64,000 nt of DNA, taken from Hetaerina americana. Lineage: Eukaryota > Arthropoda > Insecta > Odonata > Calopterygidae. Made by a program: the position numbers and the translations under genes. Shown here piece by piece: positions 38,617-49,893 of this stretch; positions within the stretch are counted from its first letter, which is position 1; every line of letters starts with the position of its first letter. The notes under the pieces were generated by a model, which saw only the letters and a program-made list of their open reading frames with translations, ran no database searches and was not told the DNA's origin. The stretch lies in assembly GCA_022747635.1 (NCBI GenBank), contig JAKTNV010000075.1, positions 620,001-684,000 on the forward strand, read 5' to 3'.

Positions 38617-40257
38617 ATGGAAGGACTAAATCCGAGCAACCCCTTGGACAAGGACAGTGCAACCACTGCTCTGAACACGCTTCTGTCGTTGCTACCAAAG
38701 AAGGACCCTGCTAAAGAAAATGGAGAAACTGTGACCATCTCCGTTCCAAAATACCTGTTGAAAGATCCACGATTTCACAAGTTAATGAGGCAGAGTGATA
38801 CCTGCTCAATAAACAACGAATATAATGACGCCTTAAAGGAGCAGACAAAAGGTCCTCTCAAGGGCCGAATTCGCAAAGACCCTACTGAGAAGCCTACTGA
38901 CCCCGTATCTGCCATTGCTCGCCGCGCTGAAAGTAGTCCATTGCTTCCCGTTCATTTAGGGTTTGGCGACTCCAAAAATACACGAAACCACTCATCGAAG
39001 AAAACCAGTGACAATACGGCTCACCCAGAGGTCGTGAAAAGTACGCAGTGCACATCTCCTGACAAAGACGGCTATACCGTTGCTACCTCCAAAAAGAGGA
39101 AAATTCAAAAGTCACCCCGGGAAGCCGATTCTGTGCAACGAGACACAAGCACGGCAAACAGATATGAAGTGCTGAGTGAAGTACCTGAACCAATAACAAT
39201 GCAGATAGACGACGACGCCTCTCCGGAACAACCTAAGAGAGACCGTTTACCGCCAATTTTTCTGAAAGACCACTCGGAATGGAACATTAAAAAAAGACAA
39301 ATTACGTCCTGTTGCAACTTCCCTCCGGTATGCTCCTTCACAGGGTCCCACATTAAAATTTGCTGTACAAAGAGCGACGACTACAGGAAGGTTACGGCAC
39401 TTTTAAGGGAAAAGAACTGGGAGTTTTTTACTTACCAACTGAAAGAGGACAAGAAAACATATCTAGTGATACGAGGGTTGACGGTCGACTCAAAAATCGA
39501 GGACGTTAAGGAAGAACTCCTGGAAAACAATCTACCCATAGACGAAATAATTCAAATGAAGACGTCGCGTCCGACATGGCGCCAAAGAAAAGAGAGGGAA
39601 GATATTTTGGCAGCGGACCCTGACGCGGAGATCCCTCCTCTTCCAGCCCGGTTACTTCCCTTGTTTCAAATTAAGATTACAAGGGAAAGCGACAAAAAAG
39701 ACTTTCTTGCACTAACCCATCTCTGTGGGCTAGTAATCACCATCGAACCATTCCGCCCATCCAACGGCCCTCCGCAATGCAAGCGATGCCAACGCTTTGG
39801 GCACACTTACAAAACATGCGGTCTAAACAGCAGATGTGTGAAATGTGGAGAAAACCATTTCTCCTCGGATTGCTCCCGAAGTCGCCCAGAACCAGCAACC
39901 TGCGCTAACTGTGGAGGCCCTCACCCCGCGAATTACCGCGGATGTCAGCGCTACCGAACTTACGCTGAGAAATTGCGAAGCGCCCAATCTAACCGTGGGG
40001 CGCCCGCAGTTGCACTAGCTCCCGCACTTTCCGAATCTAATTTTCCGGCGCCTCCAACAGCACCAAACGCCACTTCCCAACCCGTTTCCTCGGCAGCCAT
40101 ACCAGCGCCCCAAGCCGAAGGAATTAACGAACTAAAAAATAAAATTATCTCCTGGCTCACGGGCTTGATAAGTAAACTTATCAACCCGCCTCATGGCAAA
40201 TCCACATCTGAAATACTAATAGAAGAAGTAACTAAAGCCGCCATCCTATTCTTATGA
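38617..40257 (+). CDS. ORF1 (gag-like, three zinc knuckles) of HJ-2
   Basis: 546 codons from ATG 38617 (an upstream in-frame stretch from 38587 lacks ATG). N-terminal polar region with DKDGYTVATSKKRK, then the Jockey-type RNA-binding fold (ICCTKSDDYRKVTALL ... TYLVIRGLTVDSKIED), and CCHC knuckles CKRCQRFGHTYKTC, CVKCGENHFSSDC and CANCGGPHPANYRGC. The C-terminus is Ala/Pro-rich. Expected to coat element RNA and aid import to the nucleus. Intact. The stop overlaps the ORF2 start (ATGA). A histone-like stem-loop lies at codons 79-84. Confidence 0.9.
   Translation: MEGLNPSNPLDKDSATTALNTLLSLLPKKDPAKENGETVTISVPKYLLKDPRFHKLMRQSDTCSINNEYNDALKEQTKGPLKGRIRKDPTEKPTDPVSAIARRAESSPLLPVHLGFGDSKNTRNHSSKKTSDNTAHPEVVKSTQCTSPDKDGYTVATSKKRKIQKSPREADSVQRDTSTANRYEVLSEVPEPITMQIDDDASPEQPKRDRLPPIFLKDHSEWNIKKRQITSCCNFPPVCSFTGSHIKICCTKSDDYRKVTALLREKNWEFFTYQLKEDKKTYLVIRGLTVDSKIEDVKEELLENNLPIDEIIQMKTSRPTWRQRKEREDILAADPDAEIPPLPARLLPLFQIKITRESDKKDFLALTHLCGLVITIEPFRPSNGPPQCKRCQRFGHTYKTCGLNSRCVKCGENHFSSDCSRSRPEPATCANCGGPHPANYRGCQRYRTYAEKLRSAQSNRGAPAVALAPALSESNFPAPPTAPNATSQPVSSAAIPAPQAEGINELKNKIISWLTGLISKLINPPHGKSTSEILIEEVTKAAILFL
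38851..38866 (+). other. Histone-like stem-loop in HJ-2 ORF1
   Basis: GGTCCTCTCAAGGGCC: 6-bp stem with one U-G pair and a CUCA loop. Stem matches the histone type, loop does not fit UNUN. Confidence 0.5.
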
Positions 40258-42278
40258 TGAAAAACGCACCAACTTCGACAATGAGAATCATTCAGTGGAA
40301 TGCGAATAGCGTCAGTAACAAAAAGGAAGAGTTACTCCTTCTCTTGTCGGAAAACCATGCCGACATAGTATTGCTCCAGGAGACCTGGCTTACAACGTCA
40401 AAAAATCTTTTCACACCGGGTTACAAACAGTTCCGCTGTGATAGGAAAAATAAGGCCGGAGGAGGAGTAATGGTGCTTGTCAAGTCATGCCACCAAGCCA
40501 AAATGTTACCTCTTCCACGTTCCTACCGCCTTGAAGCAATAGGCGCCACAATCACCACCACGGGCGGAAACATTAATTTCTGGTCGATATACCTGCCTCC
40601 GGGCAATCTCACACCCACGGACGAAGGAGCGCTGAGGTCAATCATTAAGGATAAGTGCATCCTGGGAGGCGACTTCAACTGCAAACATCCAGACTGGGGA
40701 TGCCGCGCCGCAAACGCAGCGGGAACCAGACTACGCCGACTGCAACAAGAAGTAAACTTCGTCATCAGCGCTCCTAATACCTATACTCACTACACCAATA
40801 TCCCGAGCAACAAAAATGACATCCTGGACATCGTTCTTTCAAAGAACACACCCAATATATCGACTCCCATAACACTTGATAACTCCTCCTCAGACCACCT
40901 TCCGCTTTTGTACACCGTCAACCTGTCACTAATTCCTTCCTTGAGTAACGAAGGTACCAAAATTAATTGGAACTTGTTCGGCGAGACACTGGAAGGGAAA
41001 ATAGCAGTCCTGAATAGTCTACCACTACATTCTCCCCCTCAAATAGACAAAGCCGCCATCATTTGGGCAAAAGAGGTAAACGCAGCACTGCGTGTTGCTA
41101 GGCAGCCTTCAAAAAAGACCACACTGCAACACGGCATTCCAGACGAAATTCTACGATGTATTACAGAAAGGAACCGGGCAAGGCGCAAGTGGCAAAGAAA
41201 TAGAGAAATGGAGAGTAGACAGCTCTTCTGCGTCCTCCGCAACAAGGTGCAAACTCTACTGAGGGAACACAGGAAAAACACCTGGGAAAAGACAGTTGCG
41301 GAGCTCTCCACTGTAGACGGCTCAGCGTGGAAACTTGCCAAGGCCCTCAAAGGACCAAAGGCTGGATCCCCACCACTGGAGAGCGAGGACACCACCGCCT
41401 TCACAGACGAGGAAAAAAGCAACCTCTTCGCGGATATACTCGAAGAAAGGTTTAATAACACAGGCGGCTCGACGTACGCCTCAGAGGCGGTCAACAACTG
41501 GAATAGTCTCAATTGGGCGCCAAACAGCCAAACGTCCCCAATCACTCCAGAGGAAGTCGGCTTCCTAATAAAGCGACTCAAACCTAAAGGCGCAGGTGGT
41601 CCGGACGGCATAAGTAACAAAATTTTGAAACGATGCCCACCGAACGCCCATCGGTTCCTAGCCAAACTTTTCAACGCAGCTCTAAACTCCGGCCACTTCC
41701 CCTTTGAGTGGAAGTGGGCCAAGATCAAAATGCTTCCAAAACCTCAAAAACCACTCAGTGACCCGGCATCATATCGGCCGATCAGTCTCTTCCTTGGTAA
41801 CGACTGTATCCCTAGAAAAGAAAAGGTAAAATACCCAGGTATAACTATCGATAAAGGCCTCAGATGGACCCAGCACATCAAACAGGCCATCGGAAAAGCA
41901 ACAGCAGCGGCGGCAGCGTTAAAACCCATCATGCAACCAAGATCACCGTTAGATTTAAAAACAAAAAAAATCATCTACACGGCCATGATCCGTCCTCTGC
42001 TAACCTACGCAGCGCCAGTATGGCTACAAGCCGCCAAAACTAACCTTAACAAAATTCAATCGACGGAGAACAAAATTGTCAGGAGATTCGTCGGAGCCCC
42101 TTGGTTCATTAGAAACAGTGAGCTGAGAAAGGACCTAAAGTTAACGCCAATCCTGTCCATTGCAAAAAAGATGGCTACAGACATGGAAGCTTCACTACGA
42201 AGCACCGAAAATCCCCTCTTGACTGACCTATGGAGTTACTCTCCTGGAGAGTTGAAACGCACAAAAGACCTAAAATAG
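40254..42278 (+). CDS. ORF2 of HJ-2 with the RT palm deleted in frame
   Basis: 674 codons, open throughout. The endonuclease is complete (IIQWNANSVSNKKEEL, LLQETWLTT, ILGGDFNCKHPDWG, SSDHLPLLY). RT begins (KPKGAGGPDGISNKIL, PASYRPISLF) and then jumps straight to the region after the palm (VKYPGITIDKGLRWTQHI ... RPLLTYAAPVW). About 220 residues are missing compared with the 898-aa HJ-3 ORF2, including the catalytic Asp motifs. It could still nick DNA but not copy RNA. The frame is preserved across the deletion near 41790. Confidence 0.88.
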   Translation: MMKNAPTSTMRIIQWNANSVSNKKEELLLLLSENHADIVLLQETWLTTSKNLFTPGYKQFRCDRKNKAGGGVMVLVKSCHQAKMLPLPRSYRLEAIGATITTTGGNINFWSIYLPPGNLTPTDEGALRSIIKDKCILGGDFNCKHPDWGCRAANAAGTRLRRLQQEVNFVISAPNTYTHYTNIPSNKNDILDIVLSKNTPNISTPITLDNSSSDHLPLLYTVNLSLIPSLSNEGTKINWNLFGETLEGKIAVLNSLPLHSPPQIDKAAIIWAKEVNAALRVARQPSKKTTLQHGIPDEILRCITERNRARRKWQRNREMESRQLFCVLRNKVQTLLREHRKNTWEKTVAELSTVDGSAWKLAKALKGPKAGSPPLESEDTTAFTDEEKSNLFADILEERFNNTGGSTYASEAVNNWNSLNWAPNSQTSPITPEEVGFLIKRLKPKGAGGPDGISNKILKRCPPNAHRFLAKLFNAALNSGHFPFEWKWAKIKMLPKPQKPLSDPASYRPISLFLGNDCIPRKEKVKYPGITIDKGLRWTQHIKQAIGKATAAAAALKPIMQPRSPLDLKTKKIIYTAMIRPLLTYAAPVWLQAAKTNLNKIQSTENKIVRRFVGAPWFIRNSELRKDLKLTPILSIAKKMATDMEASLRSTENPLLTDLWSYSPGELKRTKDLK

Positions 42279-42558
42279 GAACAACAGCTCATGTCCCTGT
42301 GCCACACTGAACTTACATAAAACTAACCCAAGGAGGAATAACAGGGGAAAACGCTTACACAAGCTTTTTAAAAGAAAAAAAAAAAGAAAGACATTAACAA
42401 GAAAAAAAAAAAACTAAACAGAAAAACACCTTAAGAGACGCATGCTGTAAACAGCTTCAGCTGGACGCAGCAATACAGACGGTCAAGCGACCGAGATAAC
42501 GCACGGGGCACGGGGGCAATAATGCTGAAATCGACCCCGTTCGCCGAACGTGATCACC

Positions 42559-42930
42559 ATGCCACCCAAGACGAGCGGAAAGGCTGCGAAGAAAGCGGGC
42601 AAGGCCCAGAAGAACATCTCCAAGGGAGACAAGAAGAAGAAGCGCAGGAGGAAGGAGAGCTACGCAATCTACATCTACAAAGTGCTGAAGCAGGTGCACC
42701 CCGACACCGGAATCTCCAGCAAGGCCATGAGCATCATGAACAGCTTCGTCAACGACATTTTCGAGAGAATCGCCGCCGAAGCTTCTCGCCTGGCTCACTA
42801 CAACAAGCGCTCCACCATCACCAGCCGGGAGGTGGAGACCGCCGTCAGGCTCTTGCTTCCCGGTGAGCTGGCCAAGCACGCCGTCTCCGAGGGGACCAAG
42901 GCCGTCACCAAGTACACCAGCTCAAAGTAA
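42559..42930 (+). CDS. H2B: Histone H2B, unit 2
   Basis: 123 codons from ATG 42559, complete, with Ile in QKNISK and Glu in REVETAV. It is separated from its TATA-like box by the 4.3-kb HJ-2 insertion, leaving 44 nt of native 5' UTR. The stem-loop follows at 42965. The two H2B copies in the window both have an element at the same position. Confidence 0.97.
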   Translation: MPPKTSGKAAKKAGKAQKNISKGDKKKKRRRKESYAIYIYKVLKQVHPDTGISSKAMSIMNSFVNDIFERIAAEASRLAHYNKRSTITSREVETAVRLLLPGELAKHAVSEGTKAVTKYTSSK

Positions 42931-42964
42931 ATTCCTCGACGGGATTGCTTTGATGCATCCTAAC

Positions 42965-42980
42965 GGCCCTTCTAAGGGCC
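42965..42980 (+). terminator. Histone 3' stem-loop, H2B unit 2
   Basis: GGCCCTTCTAAGGGCC, perfect, identical to unit 1. Confidence 0.95.
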
Positions 42981-45900
42981 ATGAAATAATCTTCAGTTTT
43001 CAAATACCCGACTGCGATGGGCAATCGTCAATACTCGGCCGCAAAGGACGTACATAAATAAACGTAAAGAGTCCCACGCTTTCCTCCGATTCACCAACTA
43101 CTTACCTGGTGTGCACGCGCGCGGTTCACGAAAAAATAGAGTAAATGTAAAGGAGAAACTTATGACAATAAAAGATGGACGAATTTCTAACCTCCTACTC
43201 AAATATATTTTCTACTGCTATGCGTCTGCATTTGATGAAAATGACCGTCGAGATATTAAGGAAAAAATATTATATTCCCATGATTACTTCCCTTTCACCC
43301 AGTACTTTTCAAACCACTGACCTGCTATGCTCGTTTCTCAGACGTAAGCCTTGACTTACATGTCTCCCTCCGTCAAAAATAATATGGATTCACGGCGTCC
43401 GTCTCCCTCCGAAACTGGTACGCTTGTGGTCACGTTGCTCCTGCTTCACTTCCAGGGGCAGTAAATGACAGGTTCCCACATGCCCTTCCCACGCGGCCGT
43501 TTTTCCGCGAAGGCTAATTCCGCTTAACCTCCCGTCCCATCCGCTGCGTCGTAAAACTCCTCGGGGGTTCAACGCGAGGAGGCAGGCAGGTAATGCGACC
43601 CGTCCTCGCCCCAAGTTTCTACGTTAACCAGAAAAGGGCTGTCGCAATGACCCACGTGGCATTCCGCACGAGGAAGAAATTTCTGTGGAAACCATGACCC
43701 TCGCAAGCATAGAACGCAGCTGGGCAACAGCGTTCCTTGTACATTCACCAAGTCGTGACGAGCAGGCGTCGCAATAAACAAAATGGCGGGCAGTGAGCGC
43801 TTCCGTGGATTTTCCATTGTGCTAATTCTATCCAATCAATCAATTCCCAGAAACTATTTCTACGGAATGCATCGTCGTTCACAGCATATGGAATCAGCAT
43901 CATTCGCACAAATAACAATTTATATAATGGGCACCGGGTTTCCTTCTTGGAAAATCGGCATCTCGCTGAAACAATGTTGATAAACCTCCTCTGAACGAAT
44001 CCCCCAAGTATTTCAACGTCGAATGAATGATTTTTCATCCTTTTCCGCTATAATTTTGCGATACTGCAACGATTTAACAGCAATTGATTACAAATGCATC
44101 GAGACAGACGTGAGAAGTACACCAGTTCTTTGATCACCATGCCTCCAAATGACCGATTCTTGATATAGTTTTGCACCGGGGTCCCTTCCGCGGGACACGA
44201 AGGTTTTCCCGGTGCGACACGGCTCATTCCCTTCCTTTGAACGAAATTAACCTTTCAAGAAATCTTTACTTGTCTTGTCACGCCACAGAACAGAAAATGT
44301 TTCTCTAGGCAAAAGTTAAATGGTCCCAGTCCCAACTTACCCGCTAATTTTATTACGTTGATACACAAGGGATGGAAGGACATACGTTAATATTGTTTAT
44401 TTCTTTGCGGGATTAGGAAAATGAAATCTAGGGAAAAGAGGTCGAAGTTTGACGTGAAAGAAAAATCTTTAAAATTAGCGGCCGGTATAATCATTTATGA
44501 GATGATTGCATAACGTTTTCATTAAGGCAACTCTTCCTACAACTGCTTTCTTTCCGAGTGCATTTCTGACGAAAAAGGTTGCCGCATGTGCCTACCTGTC
44601 CGTCCTTTTAGCATTTCTACTTTCTGCAAATTTGGTGAAAATCTTTACCGCATTAGCCCCATTGAAGAATCCACCCCGGCCGTAATTTGACACTTGGTAC
44701 ACGAGATCGTCACATCACCGTATTCGACAACCGATTTCCCGCAGTGGCGTTAACCGAAGGACGCTCGGCTTTGAGGACAATAGTGATTCGTGAAGCGATA
44801 TTTAATCAGATTCACCTAGTAACAGTGGCCGGGAATGGAATAACGTCCTTGCCTAGGCAACTTAGTAACATACAACTTAACTACGGACGGGAGAAAATGC
44901 CGACGAGCCGTGAAGCGGTGTACATTTCATAACGATCGTGTGATTTTAAGACTCATGATATACACCATGACGATTAATTACCTTAGCAGTTGTGGTGATG
45001 CTTAATCACCGGGATATCATGTAATGTCATACCAGTCACAGCGAGGCGTTAATACTTAACATTGAACTTTGTCAAATTTGTGTAGTTGAAATCACCCTTA
45101 TGACATCTGTTAATAAATTCATCCACACAGAGTACCAAATTAGTAAAATATCTCGGGTACGCAGCGATATGTAAACGGAGAAAGTTTTTTTTTCAAAATC
45201 TCGGAATGGATGACAAACGTCCTCCATTAGCGAACATTTATGACAGTCATCACCAAAATACCTACCTCCTGCCGTGATAATGTGAAATTTTGCAATGCAA
45301 CTACTGGTAATAAGAATGATTAAATTCGAGTCAACTAGTGTTACTTTCGAATAACGTTCCCCCATTGACACAACTGTCATTTACATATGAACACTAGAAA
45401 CTAACACACACCAACGTGCACATAGACCTACGCAACCTTCAGTCGTCTACTTCATCGCGAGTGGATTGAATCCTCTTTACTCCTGATTGACTTTCGCTTC
45501 ACATTGCAATGATCCCAGATTGGCCGGGGAAAAGACGACTATTTGTTTTCCTGTTCACTGGAATGCTTATTTCGTATCTTTTATGGTGATGTGCTAGGTA
45601 CCAGACAGCTTAAAATTGTTAATCATCGTTCTTTTATTACTCGTGACGATAAAGTTGCTTCCGCATCGCTAAGAACCTCAAGGAATCAACAATGAACGGG
45701 GATGAAATATTTGATGGGTCCACATGTATTGATTAAGTAATGCAGAACGAAGTAGATACTGAGTAATTGAATTAACACAGGGGCTTCTTCGAGACAGAAC
45801 CGAGAAATGATGTTCCGTGAACTGTCGACGGTGATAGAGTTCCACGAAAGAGAGGTCGTAGAGGAATGAACGGTTCCGGCTGTTAATTCCGCCCCTAGTC

Positions 45901-47889
45901 CCCCCAACCCCGCAAGCACTGGAAACCAGCCTGGATCCCTGATTACGATCCCAGGAAAAATCGTATTCAAGTCTTTCCTACGCCAGATAGTATAATCTGT
46001 CATCACTATTGAACGCCGCATCACGCCCCGACGGCTTTTTCCCACGTTTTTTTTTATTTATTCACAGGAATGTTTTCCAGGTAAGGGCTATTAACTCTAC
46101 CTTATCCGTCAATCACTATCCCGACCCTCGAAAGTTATAAGGAAAAGTCGACCATTGCTCTAATGAAAGATATTATTCCAACGGCATGGAGGTAAAAAAA
46201 AAGATCCATATGCTTGACACACATTATGTCGATTGGAAAGAAGTGGAAACGATGTGAAATTAGGTTGGAAGCAACTGAAAAATATTGAGACACGAATACA
46301 AGCCGTCATAACTCCGCAACTACGACGAAAGGGATGTGGATATTATTGAGTTAAACGAATCTGTCCTATTTGCTTATGGCGATTGCAATTGCTCTTTCTT
46401 TTTTTTCCGTACGCAAAATTAGTTATCGACAGCGGTCACCTCTCCATCACTTAACCCACAGTTGTAACGGTAAATGCCATGCCATTTGATACGTGTAAAA
46501 CGATCGCTTAAGGTGAGACACCCAGTTAGGTGAAGTAAGGCGCGAGACGCCTGTTTCCCATCGTAATGATCGCGCATACAATCCCGCGATGCGCCCTATT
46601 TTCGCCGTTTCCGTGAATAAGACGTACGGCGGGGGATGTGCACCGAGCGAAATTGCCGACACGAATTACGTACGCTTACGAGAGCCTGGTTTTCAAGGAG
46701 TCGCTTTCACGTTGACTACGTCCCCGAGGTATCCCATCACACAGGGTCATTTAACGTGACATACAGCGTGTGTGTGGGAGGGATTTTTTTAAGGTCGTAG
46801 GGGTGTATTCCGTAACTTGACGGCACCGTGGAGAAAAGCACATCCAACGCATCGCACAGGGAAGGAAGGTGTTTCTTTGTAATAAAAGAAATGTACACGA
46901 TAACAAGTCGACGGCAGACGACTCTCCTCTTCGAAAGACGTGCAAGGAAACTAGGGTAGACATCCGCGGAAACGTGGATGTGTCGCCGTTTCAACGACAA
47001 TAAGAGTTTTCCCGTGATGAAGTATCATTTCGTTTCCGATGACATGCCGGTTGCTACAAATTCATCATCCCGCAACGAGGTACCGACGTCCGAAGCCGTT
47101 GGAAACTCGTCACGGCCGGGTCGCCACTGCGCGCCCTCGGCTACTACATTGTTTTTCCCGCCCGCTCACGGGGCTAAAGCATAATTCGGCGCCATCCTCG
47201 ACTTTGTTGTACGTGAACTTTGACGTCCCATTCGCGTGCGTACAGTTCATTTCTTTTTCCCCTTCGGCCACCCCATGCAACCATTTCGAAGCCCACGCGG
47301 ACGCGTCGTAAGGCGTGCGCTTAACGGGTGACTCCGTCTCCATTTGCGACTCGATAATCCTTTCCCACGGGCGCGGGAGGTGGGTGCGTCGCGACGCCCC
47401 CGAGTCGTCGAAAAATGCATAAACGTCCGCTTACGGGACAGGCACCGGGGAGGAACAGGAGGAAGGTTTGACAGGCGCCGAGTCAGGGGGAAGGCGTCCG
47501 AAGGGACCGTCTTCTCGGGGCCGCTTTCCGCGGCCGGCGCGCGGCCCACCGGGTCGCGAGCGCGTCCAATACCAGGTGAAGGATGGCCTCGAACGTACGT
47601 TACCTCGGATCTCGAGGAATCGACCCCGGTAGAAACGTGCGCAACGTTTATTCCCAGGTACGCCTTCGACAGGACGACAACCCGTATTTTGACGACCCGC
47701 TGCACACGAACTGGGCTCGCCAAACGCCTGGCGCCGCCACGGCCGACAGGGTGGAACCCTGACGGGCGCCGCGGCGCAAGGCGCCCTCGTTACGCGCCCC
47801 CGACACTCTCCGAAACGCGAAAGTCGGAGGAGGAGTGGAATACAAACAATCCGAGAAGCGCACCGGAGGCGAGAGGAAGAGATCGTATT
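42981..47889. other. H2B-H1 intergenic spacer, unit 2
   Basis: No gene recognised. Nearly identical to 28339-33249 apart from scattered changes and small indels (for example an extra GCAG near 43583). Confidence 0.6.
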
Positions 47890-47912
47890 TTGCTCCGAAA
47901 TGGTACGATAGC
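47890..47912 (+). promoter_or_regulatory. Putative H1 core promoter motif, unit 2
   Basis: Identical to 33250-33272. Now sits about 30 nt upstream of the retrotransposon at 47946 instead of H1. Confidence 0.5.
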
Positions 47913-47967
47913 AAGGTGGACTTTCGTATGAAATCCTGTATTGGTGGGATGAGGGAGAGAGCCTGCT

Positions 47968-49893
47968 ATGCCACGTGCAGATACGGCCGACTCAACGCTC
48001 GCGTTGCCTCAGGTGATGACGAAGGGGCATCGCAGAACACTATCTACTGGCGACAGGACGTCGTCATTTGGACTTATCTCACCAGAGGACCTTCGCCGTG
48101 TTTTTTTGAAAGGGGAGTCAGCGCCTGCGTCGGCTTCCCCGAACCCAGGGACGACGAAACCCAGGGAGATCGCTGGCAACGTACCTGCCACAAAAACCGA
48201 TCACACGTCATTGGTGACAGAGATCAGCTGTAACGGCCCTTTTCAGGACCAAATCCGAGGAAACGAGAAGGAAGGGCGCAAGACTGCCAAGAGGAAGAAG
48301 GAAGCAGGGAAATTGGTTATGCCCGCTTCTTTGCAGCCATCTTCTTCTTCGGCGCTCCCAGGTGACGAGGAGGGAGATGCGCGAGCTTTTGACTCGGGCG
48401 ACGAGTCGAACGACGGTTTTACTGTCGTTGGCTCGAGGAAGAAGAAGAAGAAGACGTCCATCACCTCAACGGACGACGCCATCCCAACGCCAGATGCCGC
48501 TGAAGGAGTACCAGCAGCGGCGAATAAAAGGAAGACGCCTCCCATCGTCCTCTACGGCGTCACCGACGTCCAAGGGCTCATCGGGAGCTTGGAAAATGAA
48601 CTCGGGAACGAGTTTGGATTGGAGGTCAGGCGATCTTCCATCCGACTCCTCACCGAGACCATCGAAGGACACCGAAAGGCGACTGCGGTACTGGATTCCT
48701 TGCGGATCCAATACCACATCCAGCCCATTGAGAAAATTCCCGGGATGAAGCTCTTCATCAAGGGAGTATCTCGATGGGTCAGCGACGACAAGGTGACTGC
48801 GGGCCTGCAGTCTCTTGGATACGTCGTGAGGAGCCTTCGTCGCCTGACGGTCATGGAGGACGGGAAACCGGTCCCCATTGATCGCCACGTGGCGAACGTC
48901 GTGAAGACGCCGAGAGCGGTGCAGCCAAAGGACATCCGGAAGCTGCACTTCGGTTTCGTCACGGTGGAACAGTGCCGAGGGGGAGGTGGCCCGTTGCAGT
49001 GCAACAATTGCATGCGCTTCGGGCACATGTGCATTGCGTGTCGCTGCGCCACCAGGTGCCTTCGGTGTGCTGGAGCTCATCGAGTGGAGGAGTGCTCCAG
49101 AGGAAGGACAGACACCGCCACCTGCGCAAACTGCGGAGGTGATCACGCTGCCGTCGCTCGACGCTGTCCTGTGGTGATGGAGGCCTTCCGTCGCCACAAG
49201 GAGAACAGAGAAGCTAGGATGAAGGTTGCTCCGGCTGCAGGAAAGCCTGCAAAGAAACCAGTGCCGGCGAGGGCTTTGACAAGGAAAGTGGAGGGGGGGA
49301 AATCCTTCGCCACTATTCTTAAAGGCCCTTCTCAGGACCATATGGAGGTGGACACGACAACCACCGCCCAGGACCAGATTTCTTCTCCACCCCCGAGCAC
49401 AGAGAGTACCAAGGACTTGTCAACCTTGGACTCGAAATACAAAGGGGAAGTCCCTCCGGGGACAACGGAGAAGAAGGATGAGAGGACGGCTGAGGACCGG
49501 GGAACGTTGACGTCAGCAGGCGCCGCCAACCCCATGCCCTCTAAGTCCTCAAAAAAGAAGAAGAAGAAGTCCCTTCCAGCTCCTGCGGAGACCAAGAAGA
49601 AGGAAGTTGCAGAGGAGAAGCCAGCTCACACACCCCTGGCTGACTCACACCCGGACCAGGCAAGGACGGCCCTTACCAGGACCAACGCCCCCCGGGACCT
49701 GGAGATCGCTTCCGTGGCTGCCGCTCCTGTCGCCTCTACTGCTCTGCAGGAGGACCAGGAGCTATGGGAGACAGTCGCGACGATCTCCAAGACGCTGAGG
49801 CGGTACATCACCTCCAAACAAGGGCTCCTGCTCCTCTCACTCCTGGAGGAACTGGCGAGCGCAAGATCGGATTCCTCACCCAACCATGGGTAA
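47968..49893 (+). CDS. ORF1 (gag-like, three zinc knuckles) of HJ-1
   Basis: 641 codons. N-terminal low-complexity region (about 1-165, including DGFTVVGSRKKKKK), Jockey-type RNA-binding fold about 190-330 (PPIVLYGVTDVQGLIGSL ... MKLFIKGVSRWVSDDK), knuckles CNNCMRFGHMCIAC, CLRCAGAHRVEEC and CANCGGDHAAVARRC, then a Lys/Pro-rich tail ending in ELWETVATISKTLRRYITSK. Binds element RNA. Intact. Contains two histone-like stem-loops, at about codons 90-95 and 453-458. The stop overlaps the ORF2 ATG by 8 nt (ATGGGTAA). Confidence 0.92.
   Translation: MPRADTADSTLALPQVMTKGHRRTLSTGDRTSSFGLISPEDLRRVFLKGESAPASASPNPGTTKPREIAGNVPATKTDHTSLVTEISCNGPFQDQIRGNEKEGRKTAKRKKEAGKLVMPASLQPSSSSALPGDEEGDARAFDSGDESNDGFTVVGSRKKKKKTSITSTDDAIPTPDAAEGVPAAANKRKTPPIVLYGVTDVQGLIGSLENELGNEFGLEVRRSSIRLLTETIEGHRKATAVLDSLRIQYHIQPIEKIPGMKLFIKGVSRWVSDDKVTAGLQSLGYVVRSLRRLTVMEDGKPVPIDRHVANVVKTPRAVQPKDIRKLHFGFVTVEQCRGGGGPLQCNNCMRFGHMCIACRCATRCLRCAGAHRVEECSRGRTDTATCANCGGDHAAVARRCPVVMEAFRRHKENREARMKVAPAAGKPAKKPVPARALTRKVEGGKSFATILKGPSQDHMEVDTTTTAQDQISSPPPSTESTKDLSTLDSKYKGEVPPGTTEKKDERTAEDRGTLTSAGAANPMPSKSSKKKKKKSLPAPAETKKKEVAEEKPAHTPLADSHPDQARTALTRTNAPRDLEIASVAAAPVASTALQEDQELWETVATISKTLRRYITSKQGLLLLSLLEELASARSDSSPNHG
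48235..48250 (+). other. Histone-like stem-loop 1 in HJ-1 ORF1
   Basis: GGCCCTTTTCAGGACC with UUUC loop and one C-A mismatch in the stem. Preceded by TAAC, the same four bases as before the H2B stem-loop. Confidence 0.55.
49324..49339 (+). other. Histone-like stem-loop 2 in HJ-1 ORF1
   Basis: GGCCCTTCTCAGGACC, UCUC loop (fits UNUN), one C-A stem mismatch, AAA before and AT after as at the histone genes. Confidence 0.55.

Larger units (their letters stand above)
38213..42514 (+). mobile_element. Jockey-like element HJ-2 at the H2B start site, unit 2
   Basis: 4.3 kb, same orientation as H2B. Flanked by GGCAAAAATG (38203-38212) and GGCAATAATG (42515-42524), an imperfect 10-bp target-site duplication. 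The 3' junction is 44 nt before the H2B ATG, the same base as for HJ-3 in unit 1. It has a 5' UTR of about 400 nt, ORF1, ORF2 and an A-rich 3' UTR. Near the end a GCTGTAAACAGC hairpin is seen. Confidence 0.9.

Noticed and set aside
41343..41357. Another histone-like hairpin in HJ-2 ORF2 (GGCCCTCAAAGGACC)
   Set aside because: Loop is only 3 nt and the stem has a mismatch. Kept out of the stem-loop set.
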